NCBI GenBank assembly: GCA_028692105.1
Contig: JAQUYC010000004.1
Coordinates: 1 to 64,000, forward strand
Direction of reading: 5' to 3'
Length of the DNA stretch: 64,000 nt
DNA from: Eubacteriales bacterium
GTDB taxonomy: Bacteria; Bacillota; Clostridia; Peptostreptococcales; Anaerovoracaceae
Both the position numbers and the translations under genes were made by a program. Positions 27,094 through 36,143 of this stretch are shown piece by piece (position 1 is the stretch's first letter; every line of letters starts with the position of its first letter). The notes beneath the pieces are model-generated. The model did no database searches. It was not told where the DNA came from and saw nothing but the letters and a program-made list of their open reading frames with translations.

Positions 27094-29358
27094 ATGACAG
27101 ACGATAAATTTGAAATAAACCGTACATTAGACGAACAGGAACAAGAGAAGAAATTTGCCAATGAACAGGAACGGTTGAAAGAATTATCCAAAAAGCGACT
27201 TCGAAATGACAGCTGGCAGCTCCACGATTCCCTTAGCGATTTTGTAAGGGTCATACATTCCAATACACCCAAAATAACATTTGAGGATGTTTCAGTCGAT
27301 CCGATTTATTATGCATTTAAACTGGTGTGTGATGCGGCAAAGATCAAGGTAATTCCGGTTCACGAAGTGAGCGGGAAAAATATAGAATCTCTGGATGCAG
27401 ATTATCTTGCAAGGATATCGCAGATCAATATGAGAGAGATTATCCTGGATGACGAATGGTGGAAAAATGACAACGGGCCGATCCTGGCATATTTTGAAGA
27501 AGACAACCGTCCCGTAGCCTTGATACCAAAGAGTCCGTCCTCCTATATCCTTCATGATGTAAGCAATAACAAGCAGATGAAGGTGACGGAAGAAATTGCC
27601 CTGCAGCTTAAACCACATGGCGTAATCTACTATCGTCCTTTCCCGGCAAAGAAACTGAATCTTATCGATATCATGAAATTTTCCATGGAAGGATGCTGGA
27701 AAAGGGATGCGATCACTGTGCTGGCCGTGTCTCTGATTGGGGCACTTATCGGACTGATCGTTCCAAAAGTTACGCAGCAGATCTTTGATGTATACATCCC
27801 TGGAGGAGAGGTGCCACAGCTTGCCCAGATTGGATTACTGCTGGCAGGGTTTCTGTTTGGTAAATCCCTCTTTGATCTTTGCAGAGGCCTGGCGATGCTG
27901 AGGATTGAGGGAAAAATGGAATCGACAGTGCAGAGCGCTGTATGGGACAGACTGCTGGCACTGCCTGTGGGGTTTTTCAAGGATTACACTGCAGGAGAAC
28001 TTGCGATGCGTGCTTTTGGTATCTCCCAGATCCGTGCAATGGTATCAGGAGCCATGACAAGCACGATCTTGACCGGCGTCTTTTCTGTACTTTACATATT
28101 CCAAATCTTTAAATACGGCCAAGACCTGGCAAAGTACGCCATTATCATGATACTTGTTCTCATGGCGGTTTCCTATATAATGGGCAGGATCCAGATGAGA
28201 TACGAAACAGAGTTCCTCAGGATAACCAACAAGACAAGCGGCCTTGTTCTTCAGTTATTCAACGCTGTCGCAAAATTCAGGGTCGCCGGAGCGGAAAATA
28301 GGGCCTTCAAGCAGTGGGCGGATCTGTTTACAGAATCAAGGAAAATCAACTACAGGAAAGAAACTATAACAACAATCATAACGACGATTACAACAGCGGC
28401 TCCACTCATTTTTAATCTTGTATTTTATATCGTTGCGGTTAAAAAAGGTATAGAACTCCAGGCTGGTATGTTTATCGCATTTACCACTGCATTCGGCGGC
28501 CTTTCCGGCGGAATGATCTCCATCATCCAGACCGTTATCCAGATCAATGTGATAAAACCTACTTATGAAATGAGCAAACCTATTCTGGAGGCACTGCCCG
28601 AGTACGATGAGATGCAGGAAGACCCGGGCAACCTGCAGGGATCCATCAGAGTTTCCGGTGTGAGCTTCCGCTATGAAGAAGATGGCCCTCTCATTTTAAA
28701 GAATATTAATCTGGAAATAAGGGAAGGTGAATATGTTGCTATAGTGGGACCGTCTGGAAGCGGGAAATCCACCTTGTTCCGGATGCTGCTCGGCTTCGAG
28801 AGGCCGCAGGCAGGCCAGGTTTATTACGATAATAAGGATCTTGCTACGGTGAACGTAAGGGAAGTGAGAAGGCAGATGGGCGTCGTAATGCAGAATGCAC
28901 AGCTCATGTCCGGCGATATTTTCAGCAATATCATCGGTGCCAATACCAGGCTGACTATGGAGGACGCCGTGAGAGCGGTCAAAATGGCAGGTATGGAAGA
29001 GGATATTGTTGCAATGCCCATGGGCTTGCATACAGTGGTTTCAGAAGGTGCGACCACTTTGTCAGGCGGACAGCGGCAGCGGCTGCTTATCGCCCGTGCC
29101 ATCGTAAATAACCCGAAGATCCTGTATTTTGATGAAGCCACCAGTGCATTGGACAACAAGACACAGAAGGTGGTCCAGCAGAGCCTTGACGGGCTCAATT
29201 CAACGAGGGTCGTCATTGCCCACAGGCTTTCCACCATTATTAACTGCGATCGGATCATCGTAATTGATAAAGGAGAGATTACAGAAGAAGGATCCTATGA
29301 TGAGTTGATGGCAAAGGGCGGCACATTCCATGAAATGGCGCAGCGGCAGCTGGCGTGA
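27094..29358 (+). CDS. NHLM-type second ABC exporter (permease/ATPase)
   Basis: A 754-residue ABC half-transporter without a C39 domain. It has a charged cytoplasmic N-terminal region of about 200 residues, six transmembrane helices (about 205-480) and an ATPase domain (Walker A GPSGSGKST near 552, signature LSGGQRQR, Walker B ILYFDEA). The pairing of a C39 and a non-C39 exporter plus HlyD is the hallmark of NHLM loci, where the two probably form a heterodimer. It lies 16 bases after the first exporter. Confidence 0.88.
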   Translation: MTDDKFEINRTLDEQEQEKKFANEQERLKELSKKRLRNDSWQLHDSLSDFVRVIHSNTPKITFEDVSVDPIYYAFKLVCDAAKIKVIPVHEVSGKNIESLDADYLARISQINMREIILDDEWWKNDNGPILAYFEEDNRPVALIPKSPSSYILHDVSNNKQMKVTEEIALQLKPHGVIYYRPFPAKKLNLIDIMKFSMEGCWKRDAITVLAVSLIGALIGLIVPKVTQQIFDVYIPGGEVPQLAQIGLLLAGFLFGKSLFDLCRGLAMLRIEGKMESTVQSAVWDRLLALPVGFFKDYTAGELAMRAFGISQIRAMVSGAMTSTILTGVFSVLYIFQIFKYGQDLAKYAIIMILVLMAVSYIMGRIQMRYETEFLRITNKTSGLVLQLFNAVAKFRVAGAENRAFKQWADLFTESRKINYRKETITTIITTITTAAPLIFNLVFYIVAVKKGIELQAGMFIAFTTAFGGLSGGMISIIQTVIQINVIKPTYEMSKPILEALPEYDEMQEDPGNLQGSIRVSGVSFRYEEDGPLILKNINLEIREGEYVAIVGPSGSGKSTLFRMLLGFERPQAGQVYYDNKDLATVNVREVRRQMGVVMQNAQLMSGDIFSNIIGANTRLTMEDAVRAVKMAGMEEDIVAMPMGLHTVVSEGATTLSGGQRQRLLIARAIVNNPKILYFDEATSALDNKTQKVVQQSLDGLNSTRVVIAHRLSTIINCDRIIVIDKGEITEEGSYDELMAKGGTFHEMAQRQLA

Positions 29359-29438
29359 TAGGACAGTGAGGACGTTTCTTAATTGTCACAATTGTCATGA
29401 CTGGGTTGCTTTTCGATTATTTACGGATAATTATGTAA

Positions 29439-29475
29439 TGTTTTCATCCATCATCCGTATATTAGGATGAAAACA
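29439..29475 (+). promoter_or_regulatory. stem-loop between exporter genes and first precursor gene
   Basis: TGTTTTCATCC (29439-29449) and GGATGAAAACA (29465-29475) form a perfect 11-bp stem with a 15-base loop. There is no T-run, so it may be an RNA-stability or processing element separating exporter and precursor expression rather than a terminator. A tandem AATTGTCA word (29381-29388 and 29390-29397) lies just upstream. Confidence 0.5.
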
Positions 29476-29600
29476 ATAAAGTGAGCTATTAATACTAAGT
29501 TGTGAGGCTTTACCTAAATAATGCAGCGAGGACAAATATGAACATCTATGTGTAGCGTATAAGTATAGATTAAACCCATAGAAGGGAAAGGAAAAAATTA

Positions 29601-29957
29601 ATGGGAAAGATGAAGGAATTATATGTGAAGGTCACGGAGGACAGCGCTCTGCAGTCAAAGTTTTCAGAGATCATGAGGGATGCAGAAAAGGCAGGAGCAG
29701 AAGCCACAAAGGAAAAACTGATTGCCTTCGCAAAGGAAGCAGGATTTGATGTGAACATGGATGAGGTGCGGGAATTTTTTAAAGCACTTTCTGAGCAGAA
29801 CGAAGGAACTCTTTCCGATGCGGAGCTGGATGCGGTAGCCGGCGGAAAGTCTCCCCATGGAAGCATGGTACTTGCCGCTTCGGTATTAAGCCTCATGATA
29901 GCCTGCGGTTTAGTATCGGCCGCAAATGGACGTGCCTGTGGCAATATGTTTAATTAA
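29601..29957 (+). CDS. Nif11-type lanthipeptide precursor 1
   Basis: A 118-residue precursor. Residues 1-82 form a Nif11-like leader (FAKEAGFDVN, then LSDAELDAVAGG) ending in the double-Gly C39 cleavage site. The 36-residue core (83-118) is hydrophobic and contains five Ser (84, 88, 94, 97, 106), no Thr, and Cys102 and Cys113, allowing at most two thioether rings. A GGGAAAGG site precedes the ATG. It lies 35 bases upstream of lanM. The leader is 71 percent identical by eye to that of the second precursor; the cores are unrelated. Confidence 0.88.
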   Translation: MGKMKELYVKVTEDSALQSKFSEIMRDAEKAGAEATKEKLIAFAKEAGFDVNMDEVREFFKALSEQNEGTLSDAELDAVAGGKSPHGSMVLAASVLSLMIACGLVSAANGRACGNMFN

Positions 29958-29992
29958 TGCATCGAAAATAGCAGGCAAGGTATAAAAAAGAA

Positions 29993-32900
29993 ATGAGGAA
30001 GGCAATGGATTTCAGAAAGGTTGCAGCAGCGGCTTCTTATATAGAGGAACGAAGAAATGGCGGCGGTTTTGATCCGGTGATGGACGACAAAGCAAAGGAA
30101 CGGCTTTTGGAGTGGCAGAAGCTTCTCAACGTGGTAGCCGGGAAGAATATTTTTGAAATGCGGCTTGCAGGGGACGGCATTACAATGGAGGAAGCCTTAC
30201 ATATCTGCGGAAACCCATCCTTCCCGCCGGAAGAAGAGCTGCCCTCATGGTCAAGGATTTTGAGCGAGGCCGTACAGATACTGCCCATTAAAGAGGAGGA
30301 AGCCTGGATGGAAGTTTCCGTTAAAAAGGCAGAAATCGGCCTGGAAGGCCCTCTCGGTGCGCTGCTTCCTTTTTTGACTGCAGTAGAAAGACGGTTGATA
30401 GAAAAGTATAAAGAGCTTGAGCTTCCTCTTAAGGATTTGTCAGATATTTTGTTTCGGCGCCTGTATTATACATGTTCCCGGACATTTAACGCTCAACTGC
30501 GAATGAAGGCGTTTATGGGAAAAGTCAACCTTGCGGATACCGAGACCGCTTGGAACGAATTAGCGGAAATCCTTCTGAAAGGCGAATGGATCAGTTTGCT
30601 GGAAGAATATCCGGTCATCGCCAGAAGGATAGGCACAACAATGGAATATTTCCTGAATTTTATAGAGGAATCGCTGGACCGTTTCTATGAGAAGAAAAAA
30701 GATTTAGAAACGGCATTTTTCAACGGCGATCCTATCCGTAAAATAATCAATATACAAGGCGAGATTTCCGACCTTCATCAAAAGGGGAAGAGCGTTCTGA
30801 TTTTGATTCTTGATGGAAATCGTAAACTTGTATATAAACCGAGGTCTTTGGAAATCGATGTGGCATGGGAAGAGTTTCTGACTCATTTCGCAATGAAAAA
30901 GAGCGATGTGAAAGCGCCCCATGCAGTTGATTTTGGGCAATATGGATTTATTGAATATATAGAGCATAGACCGTGCGGCAGCAGAGAAGAGCTGAAGAAG
31001 TACTATTATAATGCCGGAGCATTAATGGCACTGCTTTTTGCCTTTGGAGGGAACGACTTCCATATGGAAAATATCATTGCAGATGGCGATACTCCAGTCA
31101 TAGTTGATACCGAAACCCTGATGATGCCTGTTGCAAGATATTTTGGAAAAGGCGGCAAGGATGACCCGGATGACGAGGAAAGCAAGAAAAAAGAGCAATC
31201 TTTGGAAGCAGTTATCGAACGATCGGTCATGAAGATGGGCTTTCTCCCCATGTGGCAGAAGGACAGAGAAAACAAAAGGGCGGATTACGGCGGTCTGACG
31301 GGAGATAAGCCTGAAATGAAGAACCTGCCGGTTTACCAGGGTGAACGGTATGCAGGAAATGGCTTTACTGCAGAAATCCTTAACGGTTTTCGCGATATGT
31401 ACCGACACATTATGCAGCAGCGGGAAGAGCTTCTGCATGGCACAAAAGGGGTCAGGCTCTTTGAGCGCTGCAAGTTCAGAATGCTCATCAGAAACAGCCA
31501 AACATATGGGAACCTGCTGGATCATATCATTCAGCCGGCCTTGTTGAAAGATGGCTTTGATTATTCCATGACGACGGACCGAATGGTAAACGCCTTTTTA
31601 TATGATGCTCATAAGAGCATAGTACCGCAGCTTATCAATGTGTTCCGTTCAGAAAAAAGAGCAGTGGAAAGAGGAGATATCCCGATTTTTTACTGCGAAC
31701 CGGATGGGGAAGGAATTCTGGATGAAGAAGCACTTTTATTTGGCTGCTATTTTAAAAAATCACCCATTGGAAATGCAAGGGAAAGGATAGCGGGATTAAA
31801 TGAAGAGGATTTGATGATACAGCTTCAAATCATCGAAAAAAGTCTTGCCACCGAAGCCAGAAACATACATGAATACTTTTCCGAATCTGAAGGATCTGAA
31901 AAAAGCGAGGAGACAGAGCAGCGGCTTCTGAATAAAGAAGAGCTGCTGCAAGAGGCCCGTGCAATTTATTCTGAGATCATGGAAAACCGCTTTATTTCAA
32001 AAAATGGAGACTATTCCTGGCTGGCAGAGCAGTATGATATGCTCAGATCGGGAACGAGCCTTTCCATCATGGGTCCATCCCTTTATGACGGACTATTGGG
32101 AATTTCTGTGTTTTCTGCAGCCCTATATAAAATTACAAAAGAAAAAGACTGTTATGATACGGCAGAACATTGTATAAGGAAAACGGAGGATTATGCCAAA
32201 GCATTTATTCCCAGCATGGAGCGATATAAGATGAACCTTGGATACAGCAGCGGGTTGGCAGGCTTTATATCAGGACTCTCCCTTACTTCAAAATATCTGC
32301 AAATAGATGATGGCTATATAATTTCGGAAAAGATCATCCTTGGCATCACAGAAAAAATGATTAAATCTGATGAGATAGGCGATGTTTTAGGAGGAGTTTC
32401 AGGGCTTGTTATTGCCTTGATAGGGGATGAAAGATGGCTGCAGCATCCGGAAATGCAGGGACAAGTTCTGAAACTATTGGTCTGGTGCGGAGAACACCTC
32501 TTGGAACAGAAAAACATTGAAACGGAGTTGGGATTTAAGATCTGGAAATCAAAAGAAGCCTCACAGCCGCTGACGGGCCTCGGACACGGCGCTGCAGGCA
32601 TAGCCATGGCTTTGTTCCGGCTTTATGAAGTGTTTGAAGACAAGAGATTTTTAAATGCAGGAAAAGATGCCATCGCCTATGAAGACAGCGTATATGACAG
32701 TGAGGCGGGCAACTGGCCGGATTTCAGGAGCGATCCGAGTCAAAAGCATAGGCAGGACAGGCAATTCATGGGAGGCTATTGCGCAGGAGCGCCGGGGATT
32801 GGGCTGGCAAGATTGGATGGGCTTCATAGGGTCGGGGGCGGTGCGGACTTGGAGGAGATTTTAATTGAGGACGTAAGGCGTGGAGATCGCTTCGTTCGTG

Positions 32901-33184
32901 CTATCAAGAATGAAGGCAGAAACCATCTTTGTTGCGGCAGCGCAGGCAGGATTGATTTTCTTATTGAAGAGGGAGCCAGGTTGAATGACAGGGAAGCGGA
33001 GGCTCTGGCACATCGCATCTTATCCAACCTAATTTTGGGAAAGCAGAAAAGGGGTCATTATAATTTCCATGTAATGAACGGCAAATATTATTATAATCCC
33101 ACTCTGTTCCAGGGAACAGCAGGGGTAGGCTACGAAATCTTACGATTTATAGATCCAGAAAAAATCCAGTCGATTCTAATATGA
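29993..33184 (+). CDS. lanM: class II lanthipeptide synthetase LanM, CCG type
   Basis: A 1063-residue bifunctional enzyme. The N-terminal dehydratase/kinase-like half (about 150-640; LFRRLYYTCSRTFNAQLR, and the KPRSLEID segment) phosphorylates and eliminates Ser/Thr. The C-terminal LanC-like cyclase (about 690-1060) has GLGHGAAG and zinc ligands Cys930 (GGYCAGAPG), Cys980 and Cys981 (HLCCGSAGR). Three Cys ligands (CCG) rather than Cys-Cys-His characterise the ProcM-like group, known for slow, substrate-tolerant cyclisation of many precursors. That fits two different cores here. The alternative ATG at 30005 is only four codons later. Confidence 0.93.
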   Translation: MRKAMDFRKVAAAASYIEERRNGGGFDPVMDDKAKERLLEWQKLLNVVAGKNIFEMRLAGDGITMEEALHICGNPSFPPEEELPSWSRILSEAVQILPIKEEEAWMEVSVKKAEIGLEGPLGALLPFLTAVERRLIEKYKELELPLKDLSDILFRRLYYTCSRTFNAQLRMKAFMGKVNLADTETAWNELAEILLKGEWISLLEEYPVIARRIGTTMEYFLNFIEESLDRFYEKKKDLETAFFNGDPIRKIINIQGEISDLHQKGKSVLILILDGNRKLVYKPRSLEIDVAWEEFLTHFAMKKSDVKAPHAVDFGQYGFIEYIEHRPCGSREELKKYYYNAGALMALLFAFGGNDFHMENIIADGDTPVIVDTETLMMPVARYFGKGGKDDPDDEESKKKEQSLEAVIERSVMKMGFLPMWQKDRENKRADYGGLTGDKPEMKNLPVYQGERYAGNGFTAEILNGFRDMYRHIMQQREELLHGTKGVRLFERCKFRMLIRNSQTYGNLLDHIIQPALLKDGFDYSMTTDRMVNAFLYDAHKSIVPQLINVFRSEKRAVERGDIPIFYCEPDGEGILDEEALLFGCYFKKSPIGNARERIAGLNEEDLMIQLQIIEKSLATEARNIHEYFSESEGSEKSEETEQRLLNKEELLQEARAIYSEIMENRFISKNGDYSWLAEQYDMLRSGTSLSIMGPSLYDGLLGISVFSAALYKITKEKDCYDTAEHCIRKTEDYAKAFIPSMERYKMNLGYSSGLAGFISGLSLTSKYLQIDDGYIISEKIILGITEKMIKSDEIGDVLGGVSGLVIALIGDERWLQHPEMQGQVLKLLVWCGEHLLEQKNIETELGFKIWKSKEASQPLTGLGHGAAGIAMALFRLYEVFEDKRFLNAGKDAIAYEDSVYDSEAGNWPDFRSDPSQKHRQDRQFMGGYCAGAPGIGLARLDGLHRVGGGADLEEILIEDVRRGDRFVRAIKNEGRNHLCCGSAGRIDFLIEEGARLNDREAEALAHRILSNLILGKQKRGHYNFHVMNGKYYYNPTLFQGTAGVGYEILRFIDPEKIQSILI

Positions 33185-33257
33185 AAGGATATTCCATCCG
33201 ATTATTTAGTTTATAGTTATAATTAACATTTATTAGTATAGGAGAGACAACGTAATC

Positions 33258-33605
33258 ATGGAAAAAATGAAAGAATTGTACCAAAAGGTAGCAAATGACA
33301 GCGAACTTCAGGCAAAATTTGCAGAGATAATGAAGGATGCGGAAAAAGCGGGAGTTGAGGCAGCGAAGGAAAAGCTCACGGCGTTTGCAAAGGAGTCCGG
33401 GTTTGAGGTAAGTATTGACGATATGAAGGAATTTTTCGCAGCTCTTTCTCTAAAAAAGGAAGGGACCCTTTCAGATGTGGAGTTGGATATGGTTGCAGGC
33501 GGTAAGGGGGGCAACCCTCCAATGCTCAGTGGGCGCACTGACGAATATTTAATACCATGCAAGATAACAAGTATACTAATTGTAAGCCGACCTTATGGAT
33601 GCTAA
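33258..33605 (+). CDS. Nif11-type lanthipeptide precursor 2
   Basis: A 115-residue precursor with an 82-residue leader of the same length and register as precursor 1 (FAKESGFEVS, LSDVELDMVAGG). The 33-residue core (83-115) holds Ser91, Thr94, Thr104, Ser105, Ser110 and Cys101, Cys115; it is more polar, with charged residues and two Pro near its start. Placement after lanM, with its own GGAGAG site and an AT-rich leader containing TATAAT (33218-33223), suggests possible separate expression. Either each peptide works alone or they form a two-component product. Confidence 0.87.
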   Translation: MEKMKELYQKVANDSELQAKFAEIMKDAEKAGVEAAKEKLTAFAKESGFEVSIDDMKEFFAALSLKKEGTLSDVELDMVAGGKGGNPPMLSGRTDEYLIPCKITSILIVSRPYGC

Positions 33606-33678
33606 AGTTAAGGAATTCATCCAAAGAAAGATTTTAATAAGCCTGGACACTTGCATACAATAAAGAAAGCAGATCAGA

Positions 33679-34599
33679 ATGGATAAGAGTGAGCGATTCG
33701 TGCTGGACACAGTGGAGTCATATAAATATTTACCTCTCCTTTTTCAAGCCTACAAACCATACCTGCTCAATTGCGAAAGGGAGAATATCATAGCCGTGGG
33801 AGCAAAGGATGCGGAAGGCAAGCCCTGCGGGCTGATCTTGGCGGCGACTTCATATGATGAAAATGGAGTTATTAATAATTCCTGGATACTATTAAGCGTT
33901 TTTGTAAGCGTAAAGCAAAGGAGAAAGGGAATTGGACGGAGCCTTTGGGAACAGCTAAGAAACATATTGCAGAAAAAAGGCTGTCGAGAGCTTAAAGCTC
34001 AGTCGGTTCTCACAGAGGCTATCTCGGAGGTGGTATGCGGCTATCTCGTTGCAATGGGGTTTTTAGTCCCGAAACGTATTGCAAAAATATTCAGCTTTGA
34101 TGATGTAAGTATATGGAGAAGTCCTTTCGTTTCCGGCTCATTTGCCAATGCATTTCAACCGGATGAAAGCTTCCGTTATTTATCCTTTGATGAGTTGACG
34201 GAAGAGCAGATCATGGAACTGGAAAACAATGAAGGGGATTGGTATCCCGGATTGGTCAATCCTTTAATCGGTAAAGATAAGATAAACAAAAGATGCACGG
34301 TCTTTGCGCTGGACAACAGCAATAACAGGATTGCAGGCTGGATCACTGCCATCGATGTGAATGAAAACAAGAGGATTCTATACCGTACCTTCTTTACGAG
34401 GGAGGAATACAGGGATACGCTTGTGGGATTTTTTATCTTCACACAGGCGATCAAAAATCATCTGCTCGCATATCCTCACCGGGGAGGACTGTCATCCATT
34501 CCGACAGACAATGAGAAAGCAATGCGCTTCAGTGCTTTATTTTTTCGAGATGCATATGACCATATCAGTTATGAAATTGCGAGCAGTTATTATTTTTGA
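33679..34599 (+). CDS. two-domain GNAT acyltransferase
   Basis: A 306-residue protein. The N-terminal half (about 25-140) is a GNAT domain with the acyl-CoA loop KQRRKGIGRSL. The C-terminal half (about 150-300) looks like a second, degenerate GNAT fold. It lies 73 bases after precursor 2, in the same direction. GNAT-like maturases acylate side chains or N-termini in some lipidated ribosomal peptides, so it is a candidate peptide-modifying enzyme. An alternative is a resistance acetyltransferase. The ribosome site is weak. Confidence 0.7.
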   Translation: MDKSERFVLDTVESYKYLPLLFQAYKPYLLNCERENIIAVGAKDAEGKPCGLILAATSYDENGVINNSWILLSVFVSVKQRRKGIGRSLWEQLRNILQKKGCRELKAQSVLTEAISEVVCGYLVAMGFLVPKRIAKIFSFDDVSIWRSPFVSGSFANAFQPDESFRYLSFDELTEEQIMELENNEGDWYPGLVNPLIGKDKINKRCTVFALDNSNNRIAGWITAIDVNENKRILYRTFFTREEYRDTLVGFFIFTQAIKNHLLAYPHRGGLSSIPTDNEKAMRFSALFFRDAYDHISYEIASSYYF

Positions 34600-34673
34600 T
34601 CAGATTGGCAGGAACCTATTCGTAGCGCGACGGTTGACGGTGGGAGCTTTTGATGACAGAAGGAGCAGCAATA

Positions 34674-35516
34674 ATGGTGGAATCAAAAACAGATATTACA
34701 AAGGAGATTGAAGAAGAGGCGATATATTTTGAAGATGAGCCTTTCGTTTCGGCATGGAAACAGGTGGGGGAAGGGCATTATCCGCTATTTGCAAATGTCA
34801 GCCTGAATAACTACAACAGTATGCATACGCAGTTGTATCAGAGCTTCGGCGGGAAAATTCCGATCATGTATATGAAGGATAGGGATGAATTTGAAAAGCT
34901 AATCTGCGAGATCTTGTACAAAGGAGTGAAACGTGAAATTCCAGCATCTATGGGAGCACTGACCATCAAAGGCTGGAAAGATATCTTCGGACAAAGCCAC
35001 AGGGCAATTTTGCTGAGCGACGGCTACTACAGTGCGGTTTTGCCGGAGGAGATCGATATTGATCCTGAGGACTGGAAACAAAAGTCTCTGATCTTGAGAA
35101 GGGCTCACGAATGTACCCACTATTATACGCTGCGGGCTTACGGGTTTATGAACAATGCGCTTAAAGATGAATTGATTGCCGATACTATGGGGTTGATCGA
35201 GTCCTTTGGCGAATATCGGCACGATTTATTTTTACGGTTTATGGGCTTGGAGAATTATCCGGAATACCGGTGGGGTGGCAGACTGCAGAACTACCGGCCA
35301 CGCGACAGAGTGATGACGGAAAATGAGTTTATCTTGTTACAGCAGGCAGCATATGATATTTCCCGGGAATTACAGGAACATATTGAAAAGAATCCTCAAT
35401 ACTTGAAAGATCAGACAGGAAAGCTTAAGCTGCTGAGGAAACTCGCGGGAATCGATAGTAAGTCTTTTGAAAGTCGATTTAAACAAAGGAGCAGGAATGG
35501 CAGATTATTTGATTAA
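34674..35516 (+). CDS. putative zinc metallopeptidase, last gene of peptide locus
   Basis: A 280-residue soluble protein of a family I do not recognise. His145-Glu146-x-x-His149 forms an HExxH motif (AHECTHYYTL) and Glu166 in DELIADTMG is suitably placed as a third zinc ligand, the gluzincin pattern. There is no signal peptide, so it would act in the cytoplasm. Roles could be leader trimming, degradation of immature peptide, or immunity. The start at 34674 follows AAGGAG by nine bases; upstream codons lack a site. Confidence 0.6.
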   Translation: MVESKTDITKEIEEEAIYFEDEPFVSAWKQVGEGHYPLFANVSLNNYNSMHTQLYQSFGGKIPIMYMKDRDEFEKLICEILYKGVKREIPASMGALTIKGWKDIFGQSHRAILLSDGYYSAVLPEEIDIDPEDWKQKSLILRRAHECTHYYTLRAYGFMNNALKDELIADTMGLIESFGEYRHDLFLRFMGLENYPEYRWGGRLQNYRPRDRVMTENEFILLQQAAYDISRELQEHIEKNPQYLKDQTGKLKLLRKLAGIDSKSFESRFKQRSRNGRLFD

Positions 35517-35592
35517 GATATAAATTACAAGGACCCGTCGTTTAAGGAAAACATTTTTGACACTATTGACACAGCTTCTTTAATCCTGGCCG

Positions 35593-36051
35593 TTATATAA
35601 ACGCCACGGTCATTTCCTCGGATACGGCAATGGTTTCACCTATAGTGATAATCGCCTCAGCTGCGGCGACCAGACCGGTATCTTTAGTGATTGTTATATG
35701 AAGCTTTATATGATCCCCCGGCTTAACAGGCGATTGAAACCGTACGTCATTCAGACGGGCTATAACGGGGGTCTTGCCTTTACGCAGATTATGATAAATG
35801 CATTCAGGCATATTGCTGTTAAAACAGATAAGAACAGCACCCAACTGGGCCAGCATTTCACTCAGTATATTTCCGGGTACGATAGGATTGCCCGGATAGT
35901 GACCCTTCAAAAAAAACTCATCACCGGATACGGAATAGACGCTCTCCGCTTCCGTCAGCGATACTATCGTTACCTGATTTAGCAGGAGCATAGGCTCCCG
36001 GTGCGGGATCAGGTTATTTATTTCATCAATGTTTAATACGACCTTCTTCAT
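35593..36051 (-). CDS. 3-hydroxyacyl-ACP dehydratase, FabZ-like
   Basis: A 152-residue hot-dog fold dehydratase. Catalytic His lies in NLIPHREPMLLL and catalytic Glu in PGNILSEMLAQLG. It removes water from 3-hydroxyacyl-ACP. AAAGGAAT before the ATG at 36051 supports this start; a frame open from 36150 would overlap the ketosynthase stop. It is the last gene of the ACP-KR-KS-DH cassette and converges with the lanthipeptide operon, 76 bases apart. Confidence 0.85.
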   Translation of the reverse strand: MKKVVLNIDEINNLIPHREPMLLLNQVTIVSLTEAESVYSVSGDEFFLKGHYPGNPIVPGNILSEMLAQLGAVLICFNSNMPECIYHNLRKGKTPVIARLNDVRFQSPVKPGDHIKLHITITKDTGLVAAAEAIITIGETIAVSEEMTVAFI

Positions 36052-36143
36052 TAATATTCCTTTATATAGTGCCGTGTGTGTTTTCACGGAACCCGCTCGC
36101 TCTTCAAATCTTTGGATTTTAGTAAGAGGTAAATTTTCGTCAA

